From: Bacteroidota bacterium
GTDB lineage: Bacteria; Bacteroidota; Bacteroidia; B-17B0; Aurantibacillaceae
Direction of reading: 5' to 3'
NCBI GenBank assembly: GCA_013298715.1
Contig: JAAFIQ010000001.1
Location: 372,001-436,000 of the forward strand
DNA length: 64,000 nt
Every line of letters begins with the position of its first letter. The stretch's first letter is position 1. The notes under the pieces were generated by a model. The model made no database searches and was not told the origin of the DNA. It saw only the letters and a program-made list of their open reading frames with translations. Positions 35,414-44,351 of the stretch are shown here, piece by piece. Both the position numbers and the translations under genes were made by a program.

Positions 35414-36724
35414 ATGAAAAAAAAACTTTTAATACTTTGTTTACTTATTATTACACAAACAAATGCGCAGCTAGATAGTATAAAACGCATTTTAAGAATG
35501 AATATTAATGACTCCATTAAAATTCAGAAAGCAATTTATTATATTGATTATGCCAATTTAGATTTCGCAGAAAAAATTAGCTTATTAGATTACCTAGAGA
35601 ACAATTCTCCAATCTCCAAATCAAAAAAAACACAAGGTTTTTATTTATTCCAAAGAGGTCAACTTTACTACGATTATTCTAAGTATGATGAAGCCGTAAA
35701 TTTTTTGTATAATGCCTTACCTTTGGCAGAAGAAACAAACGACTATTGGTTGCAAAGTAAAGTGTACAATTATTTAGGTATTATTTTTTCAGACCAAGGA
35801 AATAATAAAAAGGCCGTTTCATATTTTAAAAAAACATATGAAATAGCCCTTAAGCTAAATGATATCAACCAACAGTTTGTTTCTGCCAATAATTTGGCTG
35901 TAGATTTAACAGTGTTAGGAGAACACCACAAAGCAATTTATTATTTAGGGAAGGCGGAAGAAATTTTACGTAATAAAAAGACCAAGACGAGTAGGAATTA
36001 TTTGTTGTCAATTTTTGGCAATAAAATGGAATCATATATGGCTTTAAAAGATGAGGCTAATACAAAGGCTCAGCACGATTCGATTGAAAGCAGATTCAGA
36101 TTAGCGCAGAACCACCTTACTGAAGATAGTATAAGTTATCACCATTTTATGGGGGAATATTTTGTTTTTAAAAACGATTACAAAACTGCATTAAACTATT
36201 TTGAGAAAAACATAAAGATTGTTCCAGAAAATGATTACAACGAAAAAATTAAATTGTATAAAAATTTACAGCTTTGTTACGTAAAAACGAATAACTATCA
36301 GATGGCCTACAAGGCAAGTTTAATACGCGATGGGTATAAAGATAGTATTTCAGGTCAGGATATATTGCGGAAATCTGTGGAGCAAGAAGGGAAATACAAT
36401 AACTTAAAAATTGAAAACGAATTGCAAATAAGCAAACTAAAAAACGCGAACGATGATTTAAAATTAAAGCGAAACAAAATAATTATGTTGTTTGGCTCCT
36501 TATTTACGCTATTGCTTATTGCAGGACTAGTTGTTTTTTATCGTTTATATAAAGATAACAAACGAAAAAATTTATTACTTACAGAAAAGAATGAAATTAT
36601 TGAAGAAAAGCAGAAAGAAATTTTGGCAAGCATACGCTATGCAAAACGCATACAAGATTCCTTATTACCTTCAAATAAATATTTAGCGAATAAAATTGCA
36701 AAAAAAGATAATGGCAGTAGATAA
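35414..36724 (+). CDS. TPR membrane signalling protein, apparently without output domain
   Basis: Protein of 436 residues with a signal peptide (KLLILCLLIITQTNAQ) and about six TPR units between residues 65 and 300 (for example YYDYSKYDEAVNFLYNALPL and KVYNYLGIIFSDQGNNKKAV). A transmembrane helix (about 356-376, IIMLFGSLFTLLLIAGLVVF) and a cytoplasmic coiled coil ending EEKQKEILASIRYAKRIQDS then follow. In related proteins this linker, with its SIRYAKRIQ motif, leads into a SpoIIE-type phosphatase. Here translation stops about 20 residues later, at codons overlapping the next gene. Confidence 0.85.
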   Translation: MKKKLLILCLLIITQTNAQLDSIKRILRMNINDSIKIQKAIYYIDYANLDFAEKISLLDYLENNSPISKSKKTQGFYLFQRGQLYYDYSKYDEAVNFLYNALPLAEETNDYWLQSKVYNYLGIIFSDQGNNKKAVSYFKKTYEIALKLNDINQQFVSANNLAVDLTVLGEHHKAIYYLGKAEEILRNKKTKTSRNYLLSIFGNKMESYMALKDEANTKAQHDSIESRFRLAQNHLTEDSISYHHFMGEYFVFKNDYKTALNYFEKNIKIVPENDYNEKIKLYKNLQLCYVKTNNYQMAYKASLIRDGYKDSISGQDILRKSVEQEGKYNNLKIENELQISKLKNANDDLKLKRNKIIMLFGSLFTLLLIAGLVVFYRLYKDNKRKNLLLTEKNEIIEEKQKEILASIRYAKRIQDSLLPSNKYLANKIAKKDNGSR

Positions 36725-37049
36725 AGATTTTTTTGACCAAGTTTATCAGGTAGTTAGATTAATTCCGAAAGGAAGAGTTACAAGTTATGGTGCAATTGCA
36801 AAGTATTTAGGCACGCCAAAAAGTAGCCGAGTGGTTGGCTATGCAATGAACGCCGCACATGGTAAAACCCCTAAATTACCAGCTCATAGAGTTGTTAATA
36901 GAAATGGCATGCTAACTGGCAAAAACCATTTTGAAACACCAACCAAAATGCAAGAATTATTAGCCAAGGAATATATTGAAGTAAAAAACGATACAATAAT
37001 TAATTTTCATAAACTTTTTTGGGATCCTACTGTTGAGTTGGAAATTTAA
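36711..37049 (+). CDS. alkyltransferase-like (ATL) DNA-repair protein
   Basis: Protein of 112 residues matching the C-terminal domain of O6-alkylguanine-DNA alkyltransferases (VRLIPKGRVTSYGAIAKYLG with the DNA-binding HTH). The usual PCHRV active site is PAHRVV (residues 57-62), so the acceptor Cys is Ala58. Such ATL proteins bind alkylated bases and hand them to nucleotide excision repair. ATG at 36711 (MAVDKDF) is favoured over TTG at 36696. It overlaps the preceding gene by 14 bp. Confidence 0.9.
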   Translation: MAVDKDFFDQVYQVVRLIPKGRVTSYGAIAKYLGTPKSSRVVGYAMNAAHGKTPKLPAHRVVNRNGMLTGKNHFETPTKMQELLAKEYIEVKNDTIINFHKLFWDPTVELEI

Positions 37050-37147
37050 TTAGTGAGAGTGCTGCTCTGCTTAAAAATCAAAAATAACATTTATTATAAG
37101 TTAGTCATTACCGCTTTTTTGTTATTTTTATGGTTTAATCGTAAACT

Positions 37148-39394
37148 GTGTTTAAATCTAACAAATACCTTAAATGGCTTTATATTCTTACACTTGGGCC
37201 GGTGTTATGTATTTTTTTAGTTTTATTTTTAATTAGTATTGGTCTATTTGGCGAACTACCAAAGGTTGATGAATTGCTTAACCCAAAAAACAATTTGGCA
37301 ACTATCGTTTATAGCGGTGACATGAAAATTTTAGGGAAATACTATAGTGAAAATCGGGTAAACGTTCGCTTTCATCAATTAGATAAAGATTTAGTAAACG
37401 CTTTAATAGCAACTGAAGATGCCCGTTTTTATGAACACAGCGGCGTAGATATAAAAGCACTTGGACGAGGGATTACTGGCGTATTTGTTGGAGGCAAAGG
37501 CGGTGGAAGCACCATTACGCAACAGTTAGCTAAAATGATGTTTCCGCGCGAAAATTTAAGTAAACCGGCTCTCATAATTAGAAAAATGAAAGAATGGATT
37601 ATTGCCACTCGTTTAGAAAAGTTATACACCAAAGATGAAATTATGGCGTTGTACCTAAATAAGTTTGATTTTTTAAACTTAGCGGTAGGTGTAAAATCGG
37701 CAGCACAAATATATTTTAACCGTAACCAAGATAGTTTAAAAATAGAACAAGCCGCTATGCTAATTGGTATGGCAAAAAATCCCGCATTGTTTAATCCAGT
37801 TAGTACTCGCAGAAAAGATACAACTTTGCATAGACGAAATGTTGTACTCAGCCAAATGGTTAAATATGGCTATCTTACAAAAGAAAAATTTGACAGTTTA
37901 AAAAAATTACCACTCGGTTTATCCTTTAAGCCCGAAGATCATAACGATGGTTTAGCCCCTTATTTTAGAGAATATTTGCGCGATAATTTTATGAAAGATT
38001 GGTGCGAAAGGCATGTGAATCCTGAAACTGGAAAGCCTTATAACATTTACAAAGATGGTTTAAAAATTTACACTACCATTGATTCAAGAATGCAAATACA
38101 CGCCGAAGCCGCTGTTAATGAGCACATGCGCGATTTGCAAAAGCAATTCAGTAAAGAGTGCTTAACTAAAAAAAATGCACCTTTTGCTTGGAATGTAAGT
38201 AAAGACGAGATTAAACGAATAATGGAATCGTCTATAAAAAGAAGTGATAGATATAGGTCAGCAAAAAAACAAGGCCTAAGTCACGAAAAAATTGTAGCAA
38301 CCTTTTACGAAAAAGTGCCAATGCGGGTTTACAGCATAAGAGGAGAGATTGATACGATAATGACTCCGTACGATAGCATTAGGTATTACAAATCTTTTTT
38401 GCAAACAGGTTTTATGGCAATGGAACCACAAACGGGCTATGTTAAGGCTTGGGTGGGCGGCATTAATCACAAACATTTTAAATACGACCATGTAAAAGTT
38501 AGCCGTAGGCAAGTAGGTTCAACCTTTAAAGCCTTTGTATATGCACTTGCCATTCAAGAAGGTATGTCGCCGTGCGAACAGGTGCCGAACGTGCGCACTT
38601 GTATTGAAACACCAGACGGAAAACAATGGTGCCCTGATAACAGCGACGGCATGAAAGGTACAGGACAAATGGTAACTTTGCGTAAAGCCTTAGCCAACTC
38701 AATAAACTTTGTTACGGCGGCGCTCATGAAAAAATATGGACCAAAAGCCGTAATTGATTTAGTAAAACGATTAGGAGTAACTAGCGATATACCCGAAGTG
38801 CCAAGTATTTGTTTAGGAACGCCTGACATCAATGTGTTTGAAATGGTTGCCGCTAATAGTACTTTTGCTAACAAAGGAACTTATATTCAGCCAACATTTA
38901 TTACACGTATTGAAGATAAAAACGGAAAAGTGTTAGAAGATTTTATACCTAAAAGCGATGAGGTGTTGAGTGAAGAAAAAGCTTACACAGTAATTCAATT
39001 AATGAAAGGCGTGGTAATAAGCGGTACAGGCAGCAGGTTGCGTGGCCCAAAATATAAATTAACAAATGATATTGCGGGTAAAACAGGCACTACACAATAC
39101 AACGCAGATGGTTGGTTTATAGGCTTAACACCCGATTTAGTTGGAGGTGTATGGACAGGCGGTGAAGATAGGAGTGTACATTTTAATAGCACTGCCGACG
39201 GACAAGGAGCTAGTATGGCTCTACCAATATGGGGTAAATTTTTTAGAAAAGTTTATGATGATACTAAGCTGAAGGTGAGCAAAAATCCTTTTCCTCGCCC
39301 AAAAAATTTAGACCCAAATTTAGAAATGGATTGTAGCAAATATGAAGCACAAGAAAACGATGGAATTCCAAACGGGAATGAGTTTGATGAATAA
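37148..39394 (+). CDS. class A penicillin-binding protein (PBP1A type)
   Basis: Bifunctional peptidoglycan synthase of 748 residues with one N-terminal membrane anchor (about 10-33). The glycosyltransferase domain shows EDARFYEHSGVDIKALGRGI and GGSTITQQLAKMMFPR. The transpeptidase domain has the catalytic Ser in QVGSTFKAFVYA (SxxK), SIN (SxN), and GKTGTT (KTG). Start is GTG at 37148. Monocistronic with a 63-bp gap to the CoA-transferase genes. Confidence 0.95.
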   Translation: MFKSNKYLKWLYILTLGPVLCIFLVLFLISIGLFGELPKVDELLNPKNNLATIVYSGDMKILGKYYSENRVNVRFHQLDKDLVNALIATEDARFYEHSGVDIKALGRGITGVFVGGKGGGSTITQQLAKMMFPRENLSKPALIIRKMKEWIIATRLEKLYTKDEIMALYLNKFDFLNLAVGVKSAAQIYFNRNQDSLKIEQAAMLIGMAKNPALFNPVSTRRKDTTLHRRNVVLSQMVKYGYLTKEKFDSLKKLPLGLSFKPEDHNDGLAPYFREYLRDNFMKDWCERHVNPETGKPYNIYKDGLKIYTTIDSRMQIHAEAAVNEHMRDLQKQFSKECLTKKNAPFAWNVSKDEIKRIMESSIKRSDRYRSAKKQGLSHEKIVATFYEKVPMRVYSIRGEIDTIMTPYDSIRYYKSFLQTGFMAMEPQTGYVKAWVGGINHKHFKYDHVKVSRRQVGSTFKAFVYALAIQEGMSPCEQVPNVRTCIETPDGKQWCPDNSDGMKGTGQMVTLRKALANSINFVTAALMKKYGPKAVIDLVKRLGVTSDIPEVPSICLGTPDINVFEMVAANSTFANKGTYIQPTFITRIEDKNGKVLEDFIPKSDEVLSEEKAYTVIQLMKGVVISGTGSRLRGPKYKLTNDIAGKTGTTQYNADGWFIGLTPDLVGGVWTGGEDRSVHFNSTADGQGASMALPIWGKFFRKVYDDTKLKVSKNPFPRPKNLDPNLEMDCSKYEAQENDGIPNGNEFDE

Positions 39395-39457
39395 TAATTG
39401 AAGATTAAGCGAATAACTAACTAAAAATAAAAGTATTGTAAATAACTAAAATAATTT

Positions 39458-40168
39458 ATGATTAACAGAGTGGTAAAAAATGCCGAAGAGGCGCTAAAAG
39501 ACATCAAAGACGGAATGACCCTAATGGTTGGTGGTTTCGGACTTTGTGGTATTCCAGAAAACAGCATTGCCCAATTGGTAAAAATGGGGGTAAAAAATTT
39601 AACATGTATAAGTAACAATGCAGGCGTTGATGATTTTGGTTTAGGTTTGTTATTGCAAACCAAACAAATAAAAAAAATGATTTCATCTTATGTTGGCGAG
39701 AATGATGAATTTGAGCGCCAAATGTTGAGTGGTGAATTAGAAGTTGAATTAGTGCCACAAGGTACTTTAGCCACACGCTGTATGATGGCTGGCTATGGTA
39801 TACCATTTTTTCCAACTCCAGCTGGTGTAGGTACAGAAGTTGCAATTGGGAAAGAAGTGCGAAGTATTACTTTTAGAGGCGAAACAAAAGATTACTTAAT
39901 GGAAAAAGCATTTGAAAGTGATTTTGCAATTGTAAAAGCTTGGAAAGGAGATAAAGCAGGAAATTTAATTTATAGGAGTACTGCTCGTAATTTTAATCAG
40001 CCAATGGCAATGGCAGGTAAAATAACAATTGCCGAGGTAGAAGAATTAGTAGAGGTTGGAGAATTAAATCCAGATCATATTCATACTCCTGGGATATTTG
40101 TAAATAGAATTTTTAAAGGTGAAAAATACGAGAAACGAATTGAGCAAAGAACTGTAAGAAAAAAATAA
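39458..40168 (+). CDS. 3-oxoacid CoA-transferase subunit A
   Basis: Protein of 236 residues of CoA-transferase family I, alpha subunit (ScoA/AtoD type). Visible are [16 protein letters not shown] (CoA-binding GxGxxG region), [15 protein letters not shown] and [14 protein letters not shown]. Together with subunit B it moves CoA between succinyl-CoA and acetoacetate or a related acid. The B gene is not directly next to it: a membrane protein gene lies in between. Confidence 0.93.
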   Translation: MINRVVKNAEEALKDIKDGMTLMVGGFGLCGIPENSIAQLVKMGVKNLTCISNNAGVDDFGLGLLLQTKQIKKMISSYVGENDEFERQMLSGELEVELVPQGTLATRCMMAGYGIPFFPTPAGVGTEVAIGKEVRSITFRGETKDYLMEKAFESDFAIVKAWKGDKAGNLIYRSTARNFNQPMAMAGKITIAEVEELVEVGELNPDHIHTPGIFVNRIFKGEKYEKRIEQRTVRKK

Positions 40169-40277
40169 CTTGGTTTAGGGGTTTAATCCATAGTCTCACA
40201 AATAAAAATTGGATTGTACTTTGTTTTGAAATTAATGGAAGGAAATTGAGAGTTAAATACATATCAAATATAGTTTG

Positions 40278-41678
40278 ATGACTGTTATAATTAATAAAAA
40301 TAAGTATTTCAACTCATCTTTAGTCATTCTAATTGGGGTGCTTATCCTTTCTTTAGTAGGCTTCTATAATGGATACCCGCTTGTTTACAGCGATACCGGA
40401 ACATATATCTATAGCGAATTCGAATCTTTTATACCAAAAGACAGACCAATTTTTTATGGCTTATTTTTAAAATTATTTAGTTTTAAAACATCGTTTTGGT
40501 TTGTTATTTTAGTTCAAAATTATTTAACAGCATTTATTATTTACATCACTTTAAAATCAATTGAAATTATTGATGGAAAGTTGAACACTATTTATTACTC
40601 TATTGTTTTATTTCTTACAGTTTTTACTGGTATAGCCTGGTATTCTAACCAATTGATGCCCGATTTTCTAACACCAATATTATTTTTAGCGCTATATAAT
40701 TTTATTTTTAATGGTACTCTCAGCTTACTTAGTAAAACTATTCTTGCAGCTCTCATTTTGTTCGCTATCGCTTGTCATTTCTCGCACCTTTTAATATCAC
40801 TTGTTTTTTTACTCGTTTTGTTTTTTGTACTCAAAATCTTAAAGGAAAAACGAGAATTGTATTTTAAAAAATTTGCTCTAGCCTTTACAATTTCAATCTC
40901 AAGCTTTTTACTTATACCCACCCTAAATTTTTTTATTGAAAAAACTTTTATTTTAGGAAAAGGAACTCATGTGTTTTTTATGGCGCATTTGTCAGATACA
41001 GGTATACTTAAAGTTTTTTTAGATGATAAATGCGCTGAAAAAGAATTTTCTGATTGTAAACTTTGCAACGAAAAAGATTCTTTACCGCAAACTTTAGATG
41101 ATTTTTTATGGGCAAAAAATACCTTGGAAAAAACTGGTGGTTGGCATAACAGCAGAAATGAATACACTAAAATTATAAAAGCAAATTTTACTACTTCAAA
41201 ACATCTGTTATCGAATATTGCTCAATCTGCAATTTATGGATGTATACAACTTACAAATTTTAAGGTTGGCAACGGTTTGGTTCAACTCAATTATACTGTT
41301 AGTCCGCCTTATGAGCAAACAAAGTGGCATATGAAGAATGAGGTAAATAATTACTTAAAATCACGTCAAAATGTAGAAATCACCTTAGGTAGCACATTCG
41401 ATTTAATTAATAATTGCCAAGCCTTAATCCTTTTAATTTGTGCGTTTCTCCTAATTCTAAGTATTAAGTTTAAACGCGAATTGGAAAGTAAATCATTACA
41501 ATTAGTCATAGTTTGCACAATTGGAATAATAGTGAATGCTTTTTTTACTGCTGGATTAAACGCACCAAGTGATAGATTTCAGGCAAAAGTAATTTGGTTA
41601 TTACCGTTTGCAATAATCTTAGCAATCATAAAAAATTATACTTTTATTCAAAATAAATTAAAATCACTTAAAAATTAA
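40278..41678 (+). CDS. polytopic membrane protein, possibly GT-C-like
   Basis: Protein of 466 residues with roughly ten hydrophobic segments. ATG at 40278 directly follows an in-frame TTG. The first periplasmic loop carries acidic residues (YPLVYSDTGTYIYSEFE, then PKDRPIFYGLFLK) in an arrangement like the first loop of GT-C glycosyltransferases. The rest shows no family motif I can name. It interrupts the CoA-transferase gene pair and has a 106-bp gap before it but only 4 bp after it. Confidence 0.75.
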   Translation: MTVIINKNKYFNSSLVILIGVLILSLVGFYNGYPLVYSDTGTYIYSEFESFIPKDRPIFYGLFLKLFSFKTSFWFVILVQNYLTAFIIYITLKSIEIIDGKLNTIYYSIVLFLTVFTGIAWYSNQLMPDFLTPILFLALYNFIFNGTLSLLSKTILAALILFAIACHFSHLLISLVFLLVLFFVLKILKEKRELYFKKFALAFTISISSFLLIPTLNFFIEKTFILGKGTHVFFMAHLSDTGILKVFLDDKCAEKEFSDCKLCNEKDSLPQTLDDFLWAKNTLEKTGGWHNSRNEYTKIIKANFTTSKHLLSNIAQSAIYGCIQLTNFKVGNGLVQLNYTVSPPYEQTKWHMKNEVNNYLKSRQNVEITLGSTFDLINNCQALILLICAFLLILSIKFKRELESKSLQLVIVCTIGIIVNAFFTAGLNAPSDRFQAKVIWLLPFAIILAIIKNYTFIQNKLKSLKN

Positions 41679-41682
41679 AACA

Positions 41683-42342
41683 ATGTTAGACAAAAACGGA
41701 ATAGCAAAACGCATTGCGCAAGAAGTTAGAGATGGTATGTTTGTGAACCTAGGAATTGGAATTCCTACCTTGGTTGCAAATTTTATACCATCAGGAATTA
41801 ATGTAGAACTGCAATCCGAAAATGGAATTTTAGGCATGGGACCCTTTCCATTTGAAGGAGAAGAAGATGCAGATTTAATTAACGCCGGCAAACAAACCAT
41901 AACCTTATTAAAAGGCGCAAGTATTTTTGATAGTGCCACCAGTTTTGGCATGATTCGTTCGCAACGTGTAGACTTAACAATTTTGGGAGCAATGGAAGTA
42001 AGTGAGAACGGCGATATTGCGAACTGGAAAATCCCCGGCAAAATGGTAAAGGGTATGGGTGGCGCAATGGATTTGGTGGCAAGCGCAAAAAATATTATTG
42101 TAGCCATGCAACAAGTAAATAAAGCCGGACAAAGTAAATTATTACCTAAATGCGATTTGCCTTTAACAGGTGTAAACTGCGTAAAAAAAGTGGTAACAGA
42201 ACTAGGCGTTTACGAAATATTACCAACAGGTGGTTTTAAATTACTAGAACGTGCCCCCGGAATAAGCATAGAACAAATAAAAAACGCCACCGCTGGAAAA
42301 CTAGTAATAGAAGGCGATGTGGCAGAGATGAGGGTGGATTAA
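41683..42342 (+). CDS. 3-oxoacid CoA-transferase subunit B
   Basis: Protein of 219 residues, the beta subunit of CoA-transferase family I (ScoB/AtoA type). The catalytic Glu is in VELQSENGILGMGPFP, and GMFVNLGIGIPTLVANF near the N-terminus and KGMGGAMDLVASAKN are typical. It begins 4 bp after the inserted membrane protein gene. The cognate A subunit is 1.5 kb upstream. Confidence 0.94.
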   Translation: MLDKNGIAKRIAQEVRDGMFVNLGIGIPTLVANFIPSGINVELQSENGILGMGPFPFEGEEDADLINAGKQTITLLKGASIFDSATSFGMIRSQRVDLTILGAMEVSENGDIANWKIPGKMVKGMGGAMDLVASAKNIIVAMQQVNKAGQSKLLPKCDLPLTGVNCVKKVVTELGVYEILPTGGFKLLERAPGISIEQIKNATAGKLVIEGDVAEMRVD

Positions 42343-42346
42343 TACT

Positions 42347-42421
42347 AACGGTTTTGGGACTTACGCTACTATAGAGATTTATGAAGCCATGGATGCACCA
42401 ATCAACTATAAATCAGTTTAA
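42347..42421 (+). pseudogene. possible 3' remnant of a lost gene
   Basis: Reading from 42347 gives NGFGTYATIEIYEAMDAP followed by a few residues and TAA at 42419-42421. The composition looks protein-coding rather than random, yet upstream a stop at 42329-42331 closes the frame and no usable start exists. I cannot name the family. It could equally be chance. Confidence 0.25.
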
Positions 42422-42440
42422 ATGGCAATTTTTTAGCAAA

Positions 42441-42773
42441 CTAATATGCGAGTTTTTGATGATTAATTTCCACATTAAATTTTACTTTTGCTCCTAATGC
42501 TTCAAACACTTTAATAATAGTTTCAAACCGAGCATTCTTCACACTATTTTCAATTTTTGAAATTTGTGCTTTTTGAACGCCGACCAATTCACCCAATTGT
42601 TCTTGAGTTAAATTTTTTTCTATTCTAACTTTTTTAATGGCTTGACCTAACAAATCTATCCGTAGTTCATTTTCAAATTCGTCACGATTTTTTGAACCCT
42701 TTTTTCCAATATGCTTATCCAGCATAGCGTCAAGAGAAATGGTTTTGAATTTATTTGATGTTTTATTTTTCAT
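42441..42773 (-). CDS. XRE-family antitoxin (HigA-like)
   Basis: Protein of 110 residues with a Cro/C1-type helix-turn-helix (IKKVRIEKNLTQEQLGELVG followed by VQKAQISKIENSVKNARF). It probably neutralises the toxin encoded by the upstream overlapping gene and represses the pair. ATG at 42773 is preferred over a TTG at 42788. The order toxin-antitoxin is that of HigBA modules. Confidence 0.88.
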   Translation of the reverse strand: MKNKTSNKFKTISLDAMLDKHIGKKGSKNRDEFENELRIDLLGQAIKKVRIEKNLTQEQLGELVGVQKAQISKIENSVKNARFETIIKVFEALGAKVKFNVEINHQKLAY

Positions 42774-43110
42774 TGTTTTTTTCTTCAAGGTATTGTTTTC
42801 GTATTTCTTCTGCTTTTGTAATTTCTTTTGGAGGTGTTTTTTGAGTTTTCTTTAAAATCCCATGCGTTGCAATTACAAAAGTTTTGTTTCCATTTAATTT
42901 AATCCAAAATGAAAAAAGTCTATATGTCTTTTGGTTAAATAGGGTTCTAAATTCCCAAATGTTGTCATTTAACTTTTTAAATAATTCAGGGTCGTTTACA
43001 ACTTGTGCTTTTCTAATATTGTAATAGATTTTATTTCTAGCTTTTTCGTCAAGTTTATCCAAAAACTCAGCGGCTTTAGGTAAAAATTCTACATCAAAAT
43101 TTGATTTCAT
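42763..43110 (-). CDS. RelE/HigB-type toxin
   Basis: Protein of 115 residues with the Gp49/HigB-like pattern FLPKAAEFLDKLDEKARNKI, followed by DNIWEFRTLFNQKTYRLFSFW and FVIATHGILKKTQKTP. Members of the family are ribosome-dependent mRNA interferases. ATG at 43110 is chosen over a TTG at 43125. It overlaps the antitoxin by 11 bp. A candidate promoter and operator lie just upstream. Confidence 0.88.
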   Translation of the reverse strand: MKSNFDVEFLPKAAEFLDKLDEKARNKIYYNIRKAQVVNDPELFKKLNDNIWEFRTLFNQKTYRLFSFWIKLNGNKTFVIATHGILKKTQKTPPKEITKAEEIRKQYLEEKNNEK

Positions 43111-43122
43111 ACAAGAATAATA

Positions 43123-43153
43123 CAAATATACGAATTTCCTAATAGGGAAACAA
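43123..43153 (-). promoter_or_regulatory. promoter and candidate operator of the HigBA-like pair
   Basis: On the reverse strand, TATATTTG at 43130-43123 and TTG at 43153-43151 are 20 nt apart. Between them, bases 43135-43150 read TTTCCTAATAGGGAAA, an inverted repeat with 5-bp arms. A repressor binding there would cover the promoter, as expected for autoregulation by a HigA-like antitoxin. Confidence 0.45.
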
Positions 43154-43440
43154 TTATATTTTAATTGATTTCTATAAACTTAAAAATTAACCTTTAAGCT
43201 ATTGGTGCTAAAAGTTTTGCGATATTTAAATTAGCTAATCTATTAAAAAATTCGCGGTTTGAACGCAGGATTAGGCGGCATTTTGAAAATTCATCTTTCT
43301 ACTCATGCTATACTTACTTACGAAGATATATGTTTTTAGTAAAAGCAAAATAAAAATCTTCTAACTGAAGGGAAGGCAATATTTTAAGATAAAACCCTTC
43401 CTAATCCTAACCCTTGCAATTACTTTTTTTAGTAATAGCT
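43154..43440. other. intergenic between toxin-antitoxin pair and AbiGi-like gene
   Basis: About 290 bp beyond the promoter region without an ORF I would support. A small inverted repeat, ATTACT/AGTAAT at 43419-43436, lies just after the AbiGi-like stop codon and could be a weak terminator. GAAGGG and CCCTTC form another short pair near 43366-43400. Confidence 0.4.
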
Positions 43441-44319
43441 TTAAATATTTTGCAGAATTTGATCAAGAGAAATAAGACGCGTTCCAAGAAGTCTTAGTTC
43501 GTCATACGTTGCTTTGCTTCTATAAATTTCATGAATTTCATCAAGAATTTTAGGGATTTCATAATCATGTCTTACAATTATAAACCTTATGTCATCAGGG
43601 GTAAAGTCTAACTTTAAGCGCGTAGCAAGTTTAATATTTATATATCGCCTTTTAACTGGATCTTTAAAAAAATCTGATTTATATGAATCTTTTACCTCGA
43701 TTGTTTTAAGAAGTTCTTTTGGTGGAACATATCTCCATTCCCTCTCTTCATAAAAATTTTGAATTTCGTCAGAATACTTTTCGTTCCTGTAAATCTTACC
43801 TTCATAAGGTTTTAAATACCTGATAAAATGAGCAAGCTGACCTTGAAGTTCCAGTACTTTTTCAGCGACTTTTAAATTTTCCTGTGTCTTATGAGATTCA
43901 ACAAAGCGTTGAACTTCGTTCGGCAATTGACTCAAATAATTATTTTCGTTTGACTCATTTTTGTTATCTTCTATATCAAAAAAAAGTTGTAGTTGGTCGC
44001 TCAAAGATTTAAGTATTTCAGAGGTCGTCGAATTTGGATAAACGTAATGAACTGGACTTACTTGATTTCTTATCCCCCAGAATTTACTTAATCCGATCGC
44101 ATAACTTCCATAAGCTGCAGTATGATTCTTTATCTGAGATAAAGGTATATCGCAAAAGCAAGTCATTGGAACAACCAACTCGGATGTTCCTTTGTCAAGT
44201 ATAGTGTCGAAAATTTCAAGACTATAACGCACATAAAATCTTCTATTCAAAATAGAAAGTAAATTTTCCTTTGTTGGAGTAAAATGAAAAAGTGTATTTG
44301 CACTTATCGAATTTGTCAT
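43441..44319 (-). CDS. AbiGi-like abortive-infection antitoxin protein
   Basis: Protein of 292 residues. It shows the pattern I associate with AbiGi: LFHFTPTKENLLSILNRRFY at the start, then TCFCDIPLSQIKNHTAAYGS and AIGLSKFWGIRNQVSPVHYV, a helical middle, and YEEREWRYVPP near the end. AbiGi is the antitoxin half of the AbiG phage-defence pair. No AbiGii-type toxin gene lies beside it, so it is an orphan or has another role. Neighbours on one side are a toxin-antitoxin pair. Confidence 0.7.
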   Translation of the reverse strand: MTNSISANTLFHFTPTKENLLSILNRRFYVRYSLEIFDTILDKGTSELVVPMTCFCDIPLSQIKNHTAAYGSYAIGLSKFWGIRNQVSPVHYVYPNSTTSEILKSLSDQLQLFFDIEDNKNESNENNYLSQLPNEVQRFVESHKTQENLKVAEKVLELQGQLAHFIRYLKPYEGKIYRNEKYSDEIQNFYEEREWRYVPPKELLKTIEVKDSYKSDFFKDPVKRRYINIKLATRLKLDFTPDDIRFIIVRHDYEIPKILDEIHEIYRSKATYDELRLLGTRLISLDQILQNI

Positions 44320-44351
44320 AAAGTTACTACTAACTAATCGCTAAATGGAAT

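Noticed and set aside
43419-43436. Terminator after the AbiGi-like gene
   Set aside because: The inverted repeat is only 6 bp, AT-only apart from one pair, and no T tract follows on the transcript strand. Mentioned only as a weak possibility.
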